From positions 310,001-374,000 of the forward strand of contig NZ_CP132342.1 of assembly GCF_040529055.1 (NCBI RefSeq): 64,000 bases of DNA. The letters run 5' to 3'. The DNA comes from Xanthomonas sontii. GTDB lineage: Bacteria > Pseudomonadota > Gammaproteobacteria > Xanthomonadales > Xanthomonadaceae. Positions 37,853 to 47,286 of the stretch are shown piece by piece; position 1 is the first letter of the stretch; each line of letters begins with the position of its first letter. The position numbers were made by a program, and so were the translations under genes. The notes below the pieces were generated by a model. That model had not been told where the DNA came from. It searched no databases and saw only the letters and a list, made by a program, of their open reading frames with translations.

Positions 37853-38716
37853 ATGCGCCTGTCCGCTGTCGTGCCCCGTCCACTCGCCGTGCTGGCCGTG
37901 GCCGGCGCCCTCGTGCTGGGCGGTTGCACGCCGGCCGCGACACCCGCGCCCAGCGCCGCACCTGCGGCCGCGCCCGCCAGCGCCGCCGCGCCCGCGCACG
38001 TCAGCCGCACCGCGCGCCTGCAGACGTTCCTGCAGCAACGCTACGGCAGCGCCGCGACGCTGGCCGGGCATTGGCCGGGGCAATGGACCCAGGGGGGCGA
38101 GAGTCATGCGGTGGACTGGCAGGTGTGCGCCGAACAGCCGGTGGTCACCGGCGACGGCTGGCAGCAGTTGCTGGCGGTGTGCGGCGCGCTGCGCGATGCC
38201 GGCCATCCCGAACCGGGCACCATCGACTTCTACGTGTTGCGCCCCGAGGGCCAGGGCTTCGCCGTCGCCGCCGAGCGCACCGGCGGCACCTACGGCAGCC
38301 AGGGCCAGCCCGGCGAGGTCGGCATCGTCCGCGCCGGCAGCGATTTCTACGGGTTCCGCGTCGAGGACGGCTGGTTCGGCCAGGGCTACGCGCTGCAATC
38401 GCAGACCCTGATCCTACCCGGCCCCAAGGGCCTGGTCGACGCCGGCAGCGTGCGCAGCCACATCGACAACAGCGCCGCCGCCGACTGCGATGCCGCCGAT
38501 GCGGCCGCGGACTGCAAGGCCGGCCAGTTCGCCATCGACTTCGCCCTGCGCTTCGACGACCGCGACCACGCCGCCCGCGTCTGGCCGCTGCTGATCGAGG
38601 AAACCGGCACGGAGTGCGGCCAGCGCCCGGTGCAGCGCAGCCACCGCTTCGCCCTGGACGCGAAGACCTGGACCTACCATTTCCCCGAGGCGCTGCAGCG
38701 CGAAGGCTGCACGTGA
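37853..38716 (+). CDS. Lipoprotein, unknown function
   Basis: The 287-residue product has a lipoprotein signal with lipobox LGGC (Cys 25), an Ala/Pro-rich spacer and a globular domain with several Cys ([34 protein letters not shown]). I recognise no family. It lies 11 bp after purH and 55 bp before purD and is probably co-transcribed with them, though nothing ties it to purine synthesis. Confidence 0.78.
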   Translation: MRLSAVVPRPLAVLAVAGALVLGGCTPAATPAPSAAPAAAPASAAAPAHVSRTARLQTFLQQRYGSAATLAGHWPGQWTQGGESHAVDWQVCAEQPVVTGDGWQQLLAVCGALRDAGHPEPGTIDFYVLRPEGQGFAVAAERTGGTYGSQGQPGEVGIVRAGSDFYGFRVEDGWFGQGYALQSQTLILPGPKGLVDAGSVRSHIDNSAAADCDAADAAADCKAGQFAIDFALRFDDRDHAARVWPLLIEETGTECGQRPVQRSHRFALDAKTWTYHFPEALQREGCT

Positions 38717-38771
38717 GGCGCGCGCGCCCGGCGCAGCCGTTCCCCTTTCCCCTGCAATCTGGAATTCCGCG

Positions 38772-40061
38772 ATGAAACTGCTCGTCATCGGCTCCGGCGG
38801 CCGCGAACACGCCCTGGCCTGGAAGCTGGCCCAGTCCCCCCGTGTCGACGAAGTGCTGGTCGCGCCCGGCAATGCCGGTACCGCTGGCGAGGCCAAGTGC
38901 CGCAACGTGCCGGTCAAGGTCAACGACCTCGACGGACTGCTCGCGCTGGCCCAGGACGAAGGCGTGGCACTGACCGTGGTCGGCCCGGAAGTGCCGCTGG
39001 TGCTGGGCGTGGTCGACCGCTTCCGCGCCGCCGGGCTGCGCATCTTCGGCCCCAGCGCCGCCGCCGCGCAGCTGGAAGGCAGCAAGGCCTACGCCAAGGA
39101 CTTCCTGCAGCGCCACGGCATTCCCACCGCGTTCTACGCCGTGCACACCGAGGTCGAGCCGGCGCTGGCCTACGTCCGCGACAAGGGCGCGCCGATCGTG
39201 ATCAAGGCCGACGGCCTGGCCGCCGGCAAGGGCGTGATCGTGGCGATGTCGCTGGACGAGGCCGAGGCCGCGGTGCGCGACATGCTGTCCGGCAACGCCT
39301 TCGGCGACGCCGGCGCGCGCGTGGTGATCGAGGAATTCCTCGACGGCGAGGAAGCCAGCTTCATCTCCATGGTCGACGGCCACACCGCGCTGCCGATGGC
39401 CACCAGCCAGGACCACAAGCGCGTCGGCGACGGCGACACCGGCCCCAACACCGGCGGCATGGGCGCGTACTCGCCGGCGCCGGTGGTGACGCCCGAGGTG
39501 CACGCGCGGGTGATGCGCGAGGTGGTCGAGCCGACCGTGCGCGGCATGCGCGACGACGGCGTGCCGTTCACCGGTTTCCTGTACGCCGGACTGATGATCG
39601 ACGCCAGCGGCGCGCCCAAGGTGATCGAGTTCAACGTGCGCTTCGGCGACCCGGAAACGCAACCGGTGATGCTGCGCCTGCAGTCGGACCTGCTCGACCT
39701 GCTCGAGGCCGCGCTCGACGAACGCCTGCACGCCACCGAGGCGCAGTGGGATCCGCGCCCGTCGCTGGGCGTGGTGCTGGCGGCGGCGCCGTATCCGGAA
39801 ACCCCGGTCACCGGCGAAGCGATCACCGGCCTGGACGCGGTCCCGGGCAACGCCAAGGTGTTCCATGCCGGCACCACGCTGGATGCGCAGGGCCGGGTGC
39901 TCAGCGCCGGCGGCCGCGTGCTGTGCGTGGCGGCGCTGGGCGACAGCGTGGCCGAGGCGCAGCGCCGTGCCTACGCCGGCGTGGCGCAGATTCACTGGGC
40001 CAGCGAATTCCACCGCCACGACATCGGCTGGCGTGCGATCGCGCGCGAGCAGGGGGCGTAG
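38772..40061 (+). CDS. purD: Phosphoribosylamine-glycine ligase
   Basis: PurD joins phosphoribosylamine and glycine with ATP to make GAR, the second step of purine synthesis. The 429-residue ATP-grasp enzyme begins MKLLVIGSGGREHALAWKLA and has VIKADGLAAGKGV, DGHTALPMATSQDHKR, NTGGMGAYSPAP and NVRFGDPETQPV. Family length is normal. A REP-like array begins about 14 bp after the stop. Confidence 0.97.
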   Translation: MKLLVIGSGGREHALAWKLAQSPRVDEVLVAPGNAGTAGEAKCRNVPVKVNDLDGLLALAQDEGVALTVVGPEVPLVLGVVDRFRAAGLRIFGPSAAAAQLEGSKAYAKDFLQRHGIPTAFYAVHTEVEPALAYVRDKGAPIVIKADGLAAGKGVIVAMSLDEAEAAVRDMLSGNAFGDAGARVVIEEFLDGEEASFISMVDGHTALPMATSQDHKRVGDGDTGPNTGGMGAYSPAPVVTPEVHARVMREVVEPTVRGMRDDGVPFTGFLYAGLMIDASGAPKVIEFNVRFGDPETQPVMLRLQSDLLDLLEAALDERLHATEAQWDPRPSLGVVLAAAPYPETPVTGEAITGLDAVPGNAKVFHAGTTLDAQGRVLSAGGRVLCVAALGDSVAEAQRRAYAGVAQIHWASEFHRHDIGWRAIAREQGA

Positions 40062-40075
40062 CACGTCGCCACGTG

Positions 40076-40245
40076 CAGGAGCGGCTTCAGCCGCGACGAG
40101 CAAAGCCCGATGCCGGCTGACATCACCCGGCGTCGGGACTGAAGTCCCTCCCACAAGGACACCCGATCCACTCCCTGTGGGAGCGGCTTCAGCCGCGAGG
40201 AGCAAAGCACGATGCCGGCTGACACCATCCGGCGTCGGGACTGAA
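40076..40245. repeat. Tandem REP-like array left of the IS
   Basis: Alternating dyads GAGCGGCTTCAGCCGCGA and CGTCGGGACTGAAGTCCC repeat with a period of about 102 bp (equivalent positions 40131 and 40233). The array continues right of the IS at 41454, so the IS interrupted it. Confidence 0.85.
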
Positions 40246-41453
40246 GGGCACCTCTAAAAACCCCGCCTTTGGCATCATTGGTCTGGAGAACACGCCGAGG
40301 ACGCCACGATGATCAGCCTGTTTGCCGGCCACGAACGCGAAGCCAAGCGGCAGCAGATCGGCGATCCTCTGGCTCTGCTGTCACGGCATATCGACTTTGC
40401 CGGGATTGCTCACGTCGTAGACGCGAAGCTGTCCTTGGGTACTGGCAAGCGCGGTGGCCGTCCGGCTTGGCCGACGCAGGTGATGATCAAGCTGCTGCTG
40501 TTGCAGCAGTTGTACAACCTCTCCGACGATGCGCTGGAGTACCAGGTGCTGGATCGGCGCAGCTTCCAGCAATTCCTCGGACTGGAACACAGCGGCAAGG
40601 TGCCCGACGCCAAGACGATCTGGGTGTGGCGCGAACGGCTCAAGACCAAGGATCTGATGGGCGACATCAGCGCGGCGATCGGTGAGCAATTGCAACGTGC
40701 CGGGTTCATTGCCCGCGGCGGTCAGATCATCGACGCCAGCATCGTCAGCGCTCCGATCCAGCGCAACACGCGCGAAGAGAACGCGCAGATCAAGCAGGGC
40801 GATGACGTCGGCCAGGACTGGAGCGATGCCAAGCGTGCGCAGAAGGATATGCAGGCACGTTGGACCAGGAAGCATGGGGTGGCGTTCTACGGCTACAAGC
40901 TGCACGCCAGCACGGACCGTCGCTGGGGCTTCATCCGCCGCTACGACGTGAGCGCGGCCAACGTGCACGACAGCCGTCACTTCGAGCAGGTGCTGGACCC
41001 GGACAACACCGGCCGCACGGTATGGGCCGATAGCGGGTATGCCGATGCAGCGCGGGAAGCAGACCTGAAAAGGCGTGGTTACCGCCCCGCGATCCAACAT
41101 CAAGGGCATGCGCGCAAGCCCTTGAGCGAGGCAGCAAAGCGCCGGAACCGTCGAATTGCCAAGGATCGGGTGTTCGGCGAGCACCCGTTTGCGCGCTTGG
41201 CCCAACAAGGCGGCAAGTTCGTACGCTGCATCGGCTTGGCGCGGGCAAAGGTGGTGATCGGGCTGAAGGTCGCCAGCCATAACGTGATGCGGCTGGCACG
41301 GCTACAGGAGCGGGCCATGGCGCCAGCGTGATCGGCTGAGGTAGCCCAGCGGCCACCTCAGCCTCCCAACCACCACGATCAGGCGCCGCTCTGGTGCCGT
41401 TGCGACAGATGCTACCCCTGGCTCCAGGTCGTGGCAGGTTGTTCGAGGTGCCC
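40246..41453. mobile_element. IS5-family insertion sequence
   Basis: The 1208-bp element begins GGGCACCTC and ends GAGGTGCCC; the imperfect terminal inverted repeat extends to about 22 bp (around 18 matches). It is flanked by the 4-bp direct repeat TGAA (40242-40245 and 41454-41457) and holds one intact transposase gene. Joining the flanks restores the REP dyad GGGACTGAAGTCCC, so the target was a REP unit. The transposase is complete, so the copy may be active and recent. Confidence 0.9.
40309..41331 (+). CDS. IS5-family transposase
   Basis: The 340-residue DDE transposase has the IS5 signature: an N-terminal DUF772-like domain (MIKLLLLQQLYNLSDDALEY), catalytic Asp in IIDASIVSAP, second Asp in VWADSGYAD, and the Glu in RVFGEHPF with the family's Y-R-E-type context. 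It is full length with no frameshift. It cuts and pastes the surrounding IS. Confidence 0.93.
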   Translation: MISLFAGHEREAKRQQIGDPLALLSRHIDFAGIAHVVDAKLSLGTGKRGGRPAWPTQVMIKLLLLQQLYNLSDDALEYQVLDRRSFQQFLGLEHSGKVPDAKTIWVWRERLKTKDLMGDISAAIGEQLQRAGFIARGGQIIDASIVSAPIQRNTREENAQIKQGDDVGQDWSDAKRAQKDMQARWTRKHGVAFYGYKLHASTDRRWGFIRRYDVSAANVHDSRHFEQVLDPDNTGRTVWADSGYADAAREADLKRRGYRPAIQHQGHARKPLSEAAKRRNRRIAKDRVFGEHPFARLAQQGGKFVRCIGLARAKVVIGLKVASHNVMRLARLQERAMAPA

Positions 41454-41663
41454 TGAAGTCCCTCCCACAAGGACACCCGATCCACTCCCTGTGGGAGCGG
41501 CTTCAGCCGCGACGAGTGAAGCTCAAAGCGCGGCTGACATCCTCGCTTGCCGGGACTGGTGTCCCTCCCACAAGGAGCGCACACCGCTCTCGCGTGGAAG
41601 CCCGCACGCAGCCACCATCGCCGCTGCGCTAGCCTGGATTCCCCACCGATTCGCACACGCTCC
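41332..41663. other. Spacer: IS right end, REP array and udg-like promoter region
   Basis: This 332-bp stretch holds the IS right part (to 41453), the continued REP array (41454 to about 41580: one complete GAGCGGCTTCAGCCGCGA dyad and a diverged GGGACTGGTGTCCC dyad), and about 80 bp before the uracil-DNA glycosylase-like gene. No other gene is seen. Confidence 0.7.
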
Positions 41664-42607
41664 ATGGCCCTGTCCCCCGCTCTCCGCACCCGCTTCCGCG
41701 CGCTCGCCGCGCAGACCGACGGCATCGATACCGCGGCCTATGCCGCCTGCGGCAAGGATCCGCTCGATCCCATCATCGGCCTGGGCCGCCGCGACGCGCG
41801 GGTGTGCATCCTCGGCCGCGACCCGGGCCGCAGCGAGGTGGAGCACGGCGAACCCTTCGTCGGGAGCGGCGGCCAGCTGGTGCGCAAGGCGCTGTACCGA
41901 CACCTGCACGACGGGGCGGAGATGCCCGACTTCGCCGCCGGGCTCGAGGCCGGCCGCGTCGCCTTCTGGCTCAACACCGTGCCGTACAAGCCAGTGGGCA
42001 ACAAGGCGTGGTCGATGCCGGTGAAGCGGCGCTTCCATCCGCTGATGCGGCACCTACTGCTCGAGCAATGGCGCGGCCACGCCATCCTCACCCTAGGGCG
42101 CGTCATCCGTTCCCGAGCATGCCGCGCCGTGATTGCGCGTGCCTGTGGCAAGGAAGAGGGAGGAAGTGGACGTCCGTCCACGCCCGAGCGATGACGCGGT
42201 CACGGGCGCGCGCAATCACGGCCCTTCGGGTTGGGCCTGGCAGGCGCGCGGCCGGCGCCGCGCGGCTTGACCTGACGGCCAGTCAGGCGCTGCGCCACGC
42301 AACGCCGGCCGCGCGCCTGCCAGACCCAACGCGGCATCCTCGGGAATGGACGACACGCCCTAGCCGCGAGGCCTTCCTGTGGTTCGGCATCGACCAGCCG
42401 CGCGAGGTGCGCGCGGCGCTGGAAACGTTCTGGGCGCGCGAGGACCGCTTCCAGGCGCAGACCGAGGTGAAGCTGCACAGCGAGGACGGCCGCCGCAGCC
42501 GCCGCGTGGTGCTGCATCCGCTGCCGCATCCCTCGCCACTCAACCAGACCTGGTACAAGCGCTTCCCGGCACTGCTGGACGCCCGACTGCGGCACCTGGA
42601 GGTCTGA
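41664..42607 (+). pseudogene. Uracil-DNA glycosylase superfamily gene, interrupted
   Basis: The 5' part (41664 to about 42094) encodes the N-terminal two-thirds of a family 4/5-like uracil-DNA glycosylase, with GRDPGRSEVEHGEPFVGSGG and NTVPYKPVGNKAW, up to HAILTL. The 3' part (about 42368-42607), in a different frame, encodes EAFLWFGIDQPREVRAA and the second motif HPSPLN. A 267-bp palindromic element lies between. Removing it with one TA copy leaves the two parts one base out of frame, so a further 1-nt change is present. The frame that runs into the element gives a truncated protein lacking HPSPLN, so uracil excision by this locus is probably lost. Confidence 0.85.
42095..42361. mobile_element. 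Palindromic MITE-like element inside the udg-like gene
   Basis: Terminal inverted repeats of 32 bp (42095-42126 and 42330-42361) match at 28 of 32 positions, with TA at both edges. Inside are two more inverted repeats: 42127-42143 with 42205-42221 (16 of 17) and 42230-42257 with 42303-42330 (27 of 28). There is no transposase ORF. TA target duplication recalls IS630/Tc1-type transposition, which is inference. Confidence 0.8.
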
Positions 42608-42672
42608 GCGCCCGCGTGCATCCACCCTCCCGAGGGGGATCGCATACAGCGACGGTGCGCTATCGTGTCGCC

Positions 42673-44901
42673 GTGCCGACCCCCTCGATCGAAACCCGCC
42701 TGAGCCGCCTGTGGGCCCACGAAAAGGCCAGCTACGGGCTGCGCGTGTTCATCGCGCTGGCGGTGGCGATGGGCGTGTGCTGGCACCTGCAGCAACTGGA
42801 GGCGGTGCCGGCGATCTTCCTGGGCACCATCGCCAGCGCCATCGCCGAGACCGACGACAACTGGCTGGGCCGGATCAAGTCGGTGCTGCTATCGCTGCTG
42901 TGCTTCGCCGCCGCCGCGGCCGCGGTGGTACTGCTGTTCCCGTATCCGTGGCCGTTCGCGGCCGGCCTGGCACTGTCCACCTTCGCCCTGACCCTGCTCG
43001 GCGCGCTCGGCGAACGCTACGCCTCCATCGCCCAGGCCACGGTGGCGCTGGCGATCTACGCGATGATCGGCCTGGATCACGGCACCCAGAACGGCCATGT
43101 CGGCGGCAACGCCTGGCACGGCGTGGCCTTGCTGCTGCTCGGCGCCGGCTGGTACGCGGTGCTGTCGGTGCTGTGGACGGTGCTGTTCGCCAACCGGCCG
43201 GTGCGCGAGCGGTTGTCGCGGCTGTACCTGGAGTTGGGCCGCTACCTGCGGCTCAAGGCGGCCCTGTTCGAGCCGGTGCGGCAGAGCGACCTGCACGCGC
43301 GGCGGCTGGCGCTGGCCGAGCAGAACGCGCAGGTGGTGGCCGCACTCAACGCGGCCAAGACCGCGATCATCAGCCGCTTCGGCCGCTCCGGCCGGCCCGG
43401 CGTGCAGTCGGGCCTGTATTTCCGCCTGTACTACATGGCGCAGGACTTCCACGAGCGCGCCAGTTCCTCGCACTACCCGTACGAGGCGCTGACCGACGCG
43501 TTCTTCCACAGCGACGTGCTGTACCGCTGCCAGCGCCTGCTTGCCCTGCAGGGCAAGGCCTGCGCGGCGCTGGGCGAGGCGATCCGGCTGCGGCAGCCGT
43601 TCGACTACGGCGAGCAGACCCAGCAGGCCACCACCGACCTGCGCGAGTCGCTGGATTTCCTGCACGCCCGTGCCGACCCACGGCAGGCGCGGCTGCTCGG
43701 CTCGCTGGAATTGCTGGTGACCAACCTGCACAGCATCGAGCGGCGCCTGGCCGAGGCCGCGCAGTCGGACACCACCAGCGACACCCTCGACACTCGCCTG
43801 CGCGACTCGTCGCCGCACACCCTGCGCGAGATGCTGCGGCGCCTGGGCCAGCAGCTCACGCCCGGCTCGGTGCTGTTCCGGCACGGCCTGCGCATGGCGA
43901 TCGCGCTGGTGCTGGGCTACGCCATCATGCAGTCGATCCACGCCAGCAACGGCTACTGGATCCTGCTGACCACCGCCTTCGTGTGCCGGCCCAACTACGG
44001 CGCCACCCGCCTGCGCCTGGCCCAGCGCATCGCCGGCACCCTGATCGGCCTGGGCGCGGCGTGGGCGCTGATGCAGCTGTTCCCGGGCACCGAGCTGCAG
44101 TTGCTGTTCGCCCTGCTCGGCACGCTGGTGTTCTTCGTCACCCGCACCGACCGCTACATGCTCGCCACCGCGGCGATCACGGTGATGGCGCTGTTCTGCT
44201 TCAACCTGATCGGCGACGGCTTCATGCTGATCTGGCCGCGCCTGCTCGACACCCTGATCGGCTGCGCGATCGCCGCCGCCGCCTCGTTCCTGATCCTGCC
44301 GGACTGGCAGGGCCGGCGCCTCAACCAGGTGCTGGCGACGGTGCTGTCCAGCAGCGCGCGCTACCTGGCGCAGGTGCTGGAGCAGTACCGCAGCGGCATG
44401 CGCGACGACCTGCCCTACCGCATCGCCCGCCGCGACATGCACAACGCCGACGCCGCGCTGTCGGTGGCGCTGTCGAACATGCTGCGCGAGCCCGGCCGCT
44501 ACCGCCGCAACCTGGATGCCGGCTTCCGCTTCCTGGCTTTGTCCAACACCTTGCTCGGCTATCTGTCGGCGCTGGGCGCGCATCGGGCGGCGCTGGCCGG
44601 CGAGACTGATCCGGACATCGCCCGCGCCGGCGACTACCTGCCGCAGGCGCTGGGCGCGCTGGCCGACGCGCTTGCGGAACGACGTGCGCTGCCGGCCGCC
44701 GACGAGCCGGCCGAGATCGCACTGGCCGAGGCGCTGGAACGCGAGGACGGCATCGACGAGGCCAAGCGCCGGCTGGTGCGCAACCAGCTCGCGCTGACCC
44801 TGCGCCTGCTGCCCAAGCTGCGCGACGCCGCGCAGGCGGTCACTGCCGCGACGGTGCCGCCGGCGCCGGCGCCGGCGCTTGCCGCCCCGGCCGCACGCTG
44901 A
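42673..44901 (+). CDS. FUSC/YccS-family inner-membrane protein
   Basis: The 742-residue product has two blocks of transmembrane helices (about 25-170 and 405-560) separated by a helical cytoplasmic region, and a helical C-terminal domain. This is the YccS/YhfK arrangement (FUSC-like, related to aromatic-acid exporter AaeB). It probably exports a small compound, but no substrate is known. The GTG at 42673 gives the N-terminus VPTPSIETRLSRLWAHEKASYG, typical of the family; other in-frame GTGs exist upstream. Its 3' end overlaps the convergent MFS gene by 62 bp. Confidence 0.85.
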   Translation: MPTPSIETRLSRLWAHEKASYGLRVFIALAVAMGVCWHLQQLEAVPAIFLGTIASAIAETDDNWLGRIKSVLLSLLCFAAAAAAVVLLFPYPWPFAAGLALSTFALTLLGALGERYASIAQATVALAIYAMIGLDHGTQNGHVGGNAWHGVALLLLGAGWYAVLSVLWTVLFANRPVRERLSRLYLELGRYLRLKAALFEPVRQSDLHARRLALAEQNAQVVAALNAAKTAIISRFGRSGRPGVQSGLYFRLYYMAQDFHERASSSHYPYEALTDAFFHSDVLYRCQRLLALQGKACAALGEAIRLRQPFDYGEQTQQATTDLRESLDFLHARADPRQARLLGSLELLVTNLHSIERRLAEAAQSDTTSDTLDTRLRDSSPHTLREMLRRLGQQLTPGSVLFRHGLRMAIALVLGYAIMQSIHASNGYWILLTTAFVCRPNYGATRLRLAQRIAGTLIGLGAAWALMQLFPGTELQLLFALLGTLVFFVTRTDRYMLATAAITVMALFCFNLIGDGFMLIWPRLLDTLIGCAIAAAASFLILPDWQGRRLNQVLATVLSSSARYLAQVLEQYRSGMRDDLPYRIARRDMHNADAALSVALSNMLREPGRYRRNLDAGFRFLALSNTLLGYLSALGAHRAALAGETDPDIARAGDYLPQALGALADALAERRALPAADEPAEIALAEALEREDGIDEAKRRLVRNQLALTLRLLPKLRDAAQAVTAATVPPAPAPALAAPAAR

Positions 44902-46057
44902 GGCCCATCCACAGCAGCGCCACCACCGCCAGCGCCGCACCGCCGAGCGCCACCCCGCGCCAGCCGGCGTAGGCATAGGCCGCGGTGCCGAGGCTGGACC
45001 CGATCGCACCGCCGATGAAATAGCAGGTGACGTAGGCCGAGGTGATGCGGTTGCGCGCGGCCGGATCCAGTTGGTAGATCACGCTCTGGTTGCCGATGTG
45101 CACGCCCTGCACCGCCACGTCCAGCAGCACCACGCCGGCGATCAGCAGCCACAGCGAGTGCGGCGCGCCGAGCAACAGCAACCACGACAGCAGCAGCATG
45201 ACCAGGCCGCCCCAGCCGACCAGATGGCCGGCGCCGCGGTCGGACAGCTTGCCGGACAGGTTGGCGGCGAAGGCGCCGGCCGCGCCGATCAGCCCGAACA
45301 GGCCGATGGTCGCGGTGCCGTAGCGGTAGTCCGGGCCGGACAGCAGGAACGCCAGGGTGGTCCAGAACATGCTGAAGCCGGCGAACAGCAGCCCGCCCAG
45401 CACCGAGCGCGCGCGCAGCACCGGCTCGTCGCGCAGCAGCGCCAGCACCGAACCGATCAGGTGCGGATAGGACAGGTGCGGGTTGCCCGGGTGCCGCGGC
45501 AGGCCGCGCCACAGCAGCCCCGAGGCCACCAGGATCAGCGCCGCCGCGACCCAGTACACGGTGTGCCAGCCGCCGATCCCGGCCAGCAGGCCGGAGGCCG
45601 TGCGGGCCAGCAGGATGCCCAGCAGCAGCCCGCTCATCACCGTGCCGATGACCCGGCCGCGCTCGTGCGGCGCGGCCAGGGTCGCGGCGAACGGCACCAG
45701 GATCTGCGCCGCCACCGAACTCAGGCCGGTGATCAAGGTGCCGAGCAGCAGCAACGCGAAGCTGTGCGCCATCGCGCTGACCAGCAGGCCGACCGCGCTG
45801 AGCGCGTACAGGCCGACGATCAGGCTGCGGCGCTCGAAACGATCGCCCAGCGGCACCAGGAACAGCAGGCCCGCCGCATAGGCCAGCTGCGCGGTGGTGA
45901 CCACCGCACCGGCGCGGCGCACGTCGATGGCGAAGGTCTGCGCCAGCACCTCCAGCAGCGGCTGCGCGTAGTAGTTGCTGGCCACCGCCAGGCCGGTGGC
46001 GGTGGCCATCAGCAGCACCAGGCCGCGGCGCATCGGCGGATGCGAGGTCGTTTCCAT
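44840..46057 (-). CDS. MFS transporter (12 TM, drug/sugar efflux type)
   Basis: The 405-residue product has about 12 transmembrane helices and the MFS loop motif GDRFERRSLIVG between helices 2 and 3. The start MRRGLVLLMATATGLAVASNYYAQPLLEVLA is typical of the YnfM/arabinose-efflux-like subgroup. The substrate is unknown. It runs divergently from the 2OG-like gene at 46272 and convergently with the FUSC gene, overlapping its end. Confidence 0.88.
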   Translation of the reverse strand: METTSHPPMRRGLVLLMATATGLAVASNYYAQPLLEVLAQTFAIDVRRAGAVVTTAQLAYAAGLLFLVPLGDRFERRSLIVGLYALSAVGLLVSAMAHSFALLLLGTLITGLSSVAAQILVPFAATLAAPHERGRVIGTVMSGLLLGILLARTASGLLAGIGGWHTVYWVAAALILVASGLLWRGLPRHPGNPHLSYPHLIGSVLALLRDEPVLRARSVLGGLLFAGFSMFWTTLAFLLSGPDYRYGTATIGLFGLIGAAGAFAANLSGKLSDRGAGHLVGWGGLVMLLLSWLLLLGAPHSLWLLIAGVVLLDVAVQGVHIGNQSVIYQLDPAARNRITSAYVTCYFIGGAIGSSLGTAAYAYAGWRGVALGGAALAVVALLWMGLSVRPGRQAPAPAPAAPSRQ

Positions 46058-46271
46058 GGACGGACACCGGATCGTGGGGAGGGGCGCAGTCTGTGGCGGT
46101 GGCAGCGATCTTTCAAACGCATTTTTTTCACCACTGCCATCTGTTTTCGAGATAGTGTGATTCCCGCGCCGACAGGCCGGCCGGTTCGCCGGGGCCGCCG
46201 CTTCGAACGCAGGCGGCGTCCGGACTGGAGCGCCGCCCCACCACCGCCCCCGCGCCGAAGGAACCCGCACC

Positions 46272-47198
46272 ATGCCCAGCACCGACATCGCCGAGGCGCT
46301 GCAGCAGCACGGGTATGCGGTGGTCCGCGGCTTCCTGGGCGACGGCGACATTCCCGACAGCCTGCTGCGCTTCCTGGAAGGCGCCGAGAAGTTCCACGAC
46401 GGCGTGATCGGCGACCTGCCGGCGGCGGACATGCAGCGCATCCAGGCCCGCATCGCCGCCACCGTGCCGGCGGTGGCCGCGGCCATGGGCCTGGCGATCG
46501 CCGTCGACCGCTTCGGCTACTGCGCCATCCGCATCCGCGAAAGCCATGCCGCGCCAAGCCTGCGTCTGCCGTTCGACCAGCACCGCGATCCGAAGACCGC
46601 GCCGGGCGGCGCGCTCAACTGGCACCTGGATCACTTCAGCTATTTCCTGCATGGCGACCACCGCAACTACCTGATCTGCTACATGCCGGTGCGCAAGCCC
46701 GATGCCGGCCTGGCCAACGTGGCCATCGTCGCCGACGACGTGGTCGCGCGGCTGGATCCGCAGCTGCACCAGCGCATCCAGGGCCGCGGCGCGCTGCGCT
46801 TCCGCTGCGTGGAGGCCGACACGCTGGACTGGTTCCGGCTGCGCTTTCCGGGCGAGGCCCTGGCCATCGGCGACTGGTACGCGATCGAGGATCTGTACGA
46901 CGCCAGCCCCGGCTGGAAGATCGGCTTCGACCTGGAAGCGCACAAGGTGGTGCCGCACCTCGCGGTCGGCGACCTGCTGATCATGCGTGCCGACGTCATC
47001 CACCGCACCCACGACGCCGGCTGCGACCGCATCTCGGTGCGCTGCGACGCCCTGCCCGCGCAGGCGCCGCGGCTGGACACGCTGCGCGGCCTGCTCGGCA
47101 TCACCCTGCGCTACCCGTTCATGAGCCGCAAGCGCCGCTACAACATCCGCCTGTGGCTGCGTCAGCAATGGCGCAAGCGGCTCGGGCGCACAGCATGA
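46272..47198 (+). CDS. Phytanoyl-CoA dioxygenase-like protein
   Basis: The 308-residue product has an apparent 2-oxoglutarate/Fe(II) facial triad: H-x-D in NWHLDHFSYF (about residue 118) and a distal His in MRADVIHRTHD (about 240), with a beta-rich middle region as in PhyH-like enzymes. It would hydroxylate an unknown substrate, but a non-enzymatic role is possible since an Arg ligand for 2-oxoglutarate is only suggested (ISVRCD). It is divergent from the MFS gene and ends 88 bp before the LysR gene. Confidence 0.6.
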   Translation: MPSTDIAEALQQHGYAVVRGFLGDGDIPDSLLRFLEGAEKFHDGVIGDLPAADMQRIQARIAATVPAVAAAMGLAIAVDRFGYCAIRIRESHAAPSLRLPFDQHRDPKTAPGGALNWHLDHFSYFLHGDHRNYLICYMPVRKPDAGLANVAIVADDVVARLDPQLHQRIQGRGALRFRCVEADTLDWFRLRFPGEALAIGDWYAIEDLYDASPGWKIGFDLEAHKVVPHLAVGDLLIMRADVIHRTHDAGCDRISVRCDALPAQAPRLDTLRGLLGITLRYPFMSRKRRYNIRLWLRQQWRKRLGRTA

Positions 47199-47286
47199 GG
47201 CGGGCACTGCGACAGACGGCGCGTGGCGCATGCAGCCCCGGCGCGGATCGGCTGCGGCATCGCCACCGTGCGCGCCAGGCAGCGCC

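Noticed and set aside
42096..42367. Continuation of the udg-like reading frame through the palindromic element as a real C-terminus
   Set aside because: The extension lacks the HPSPLN motif, is made of element sequence, and the true C-terminus is found in another frame after the element.
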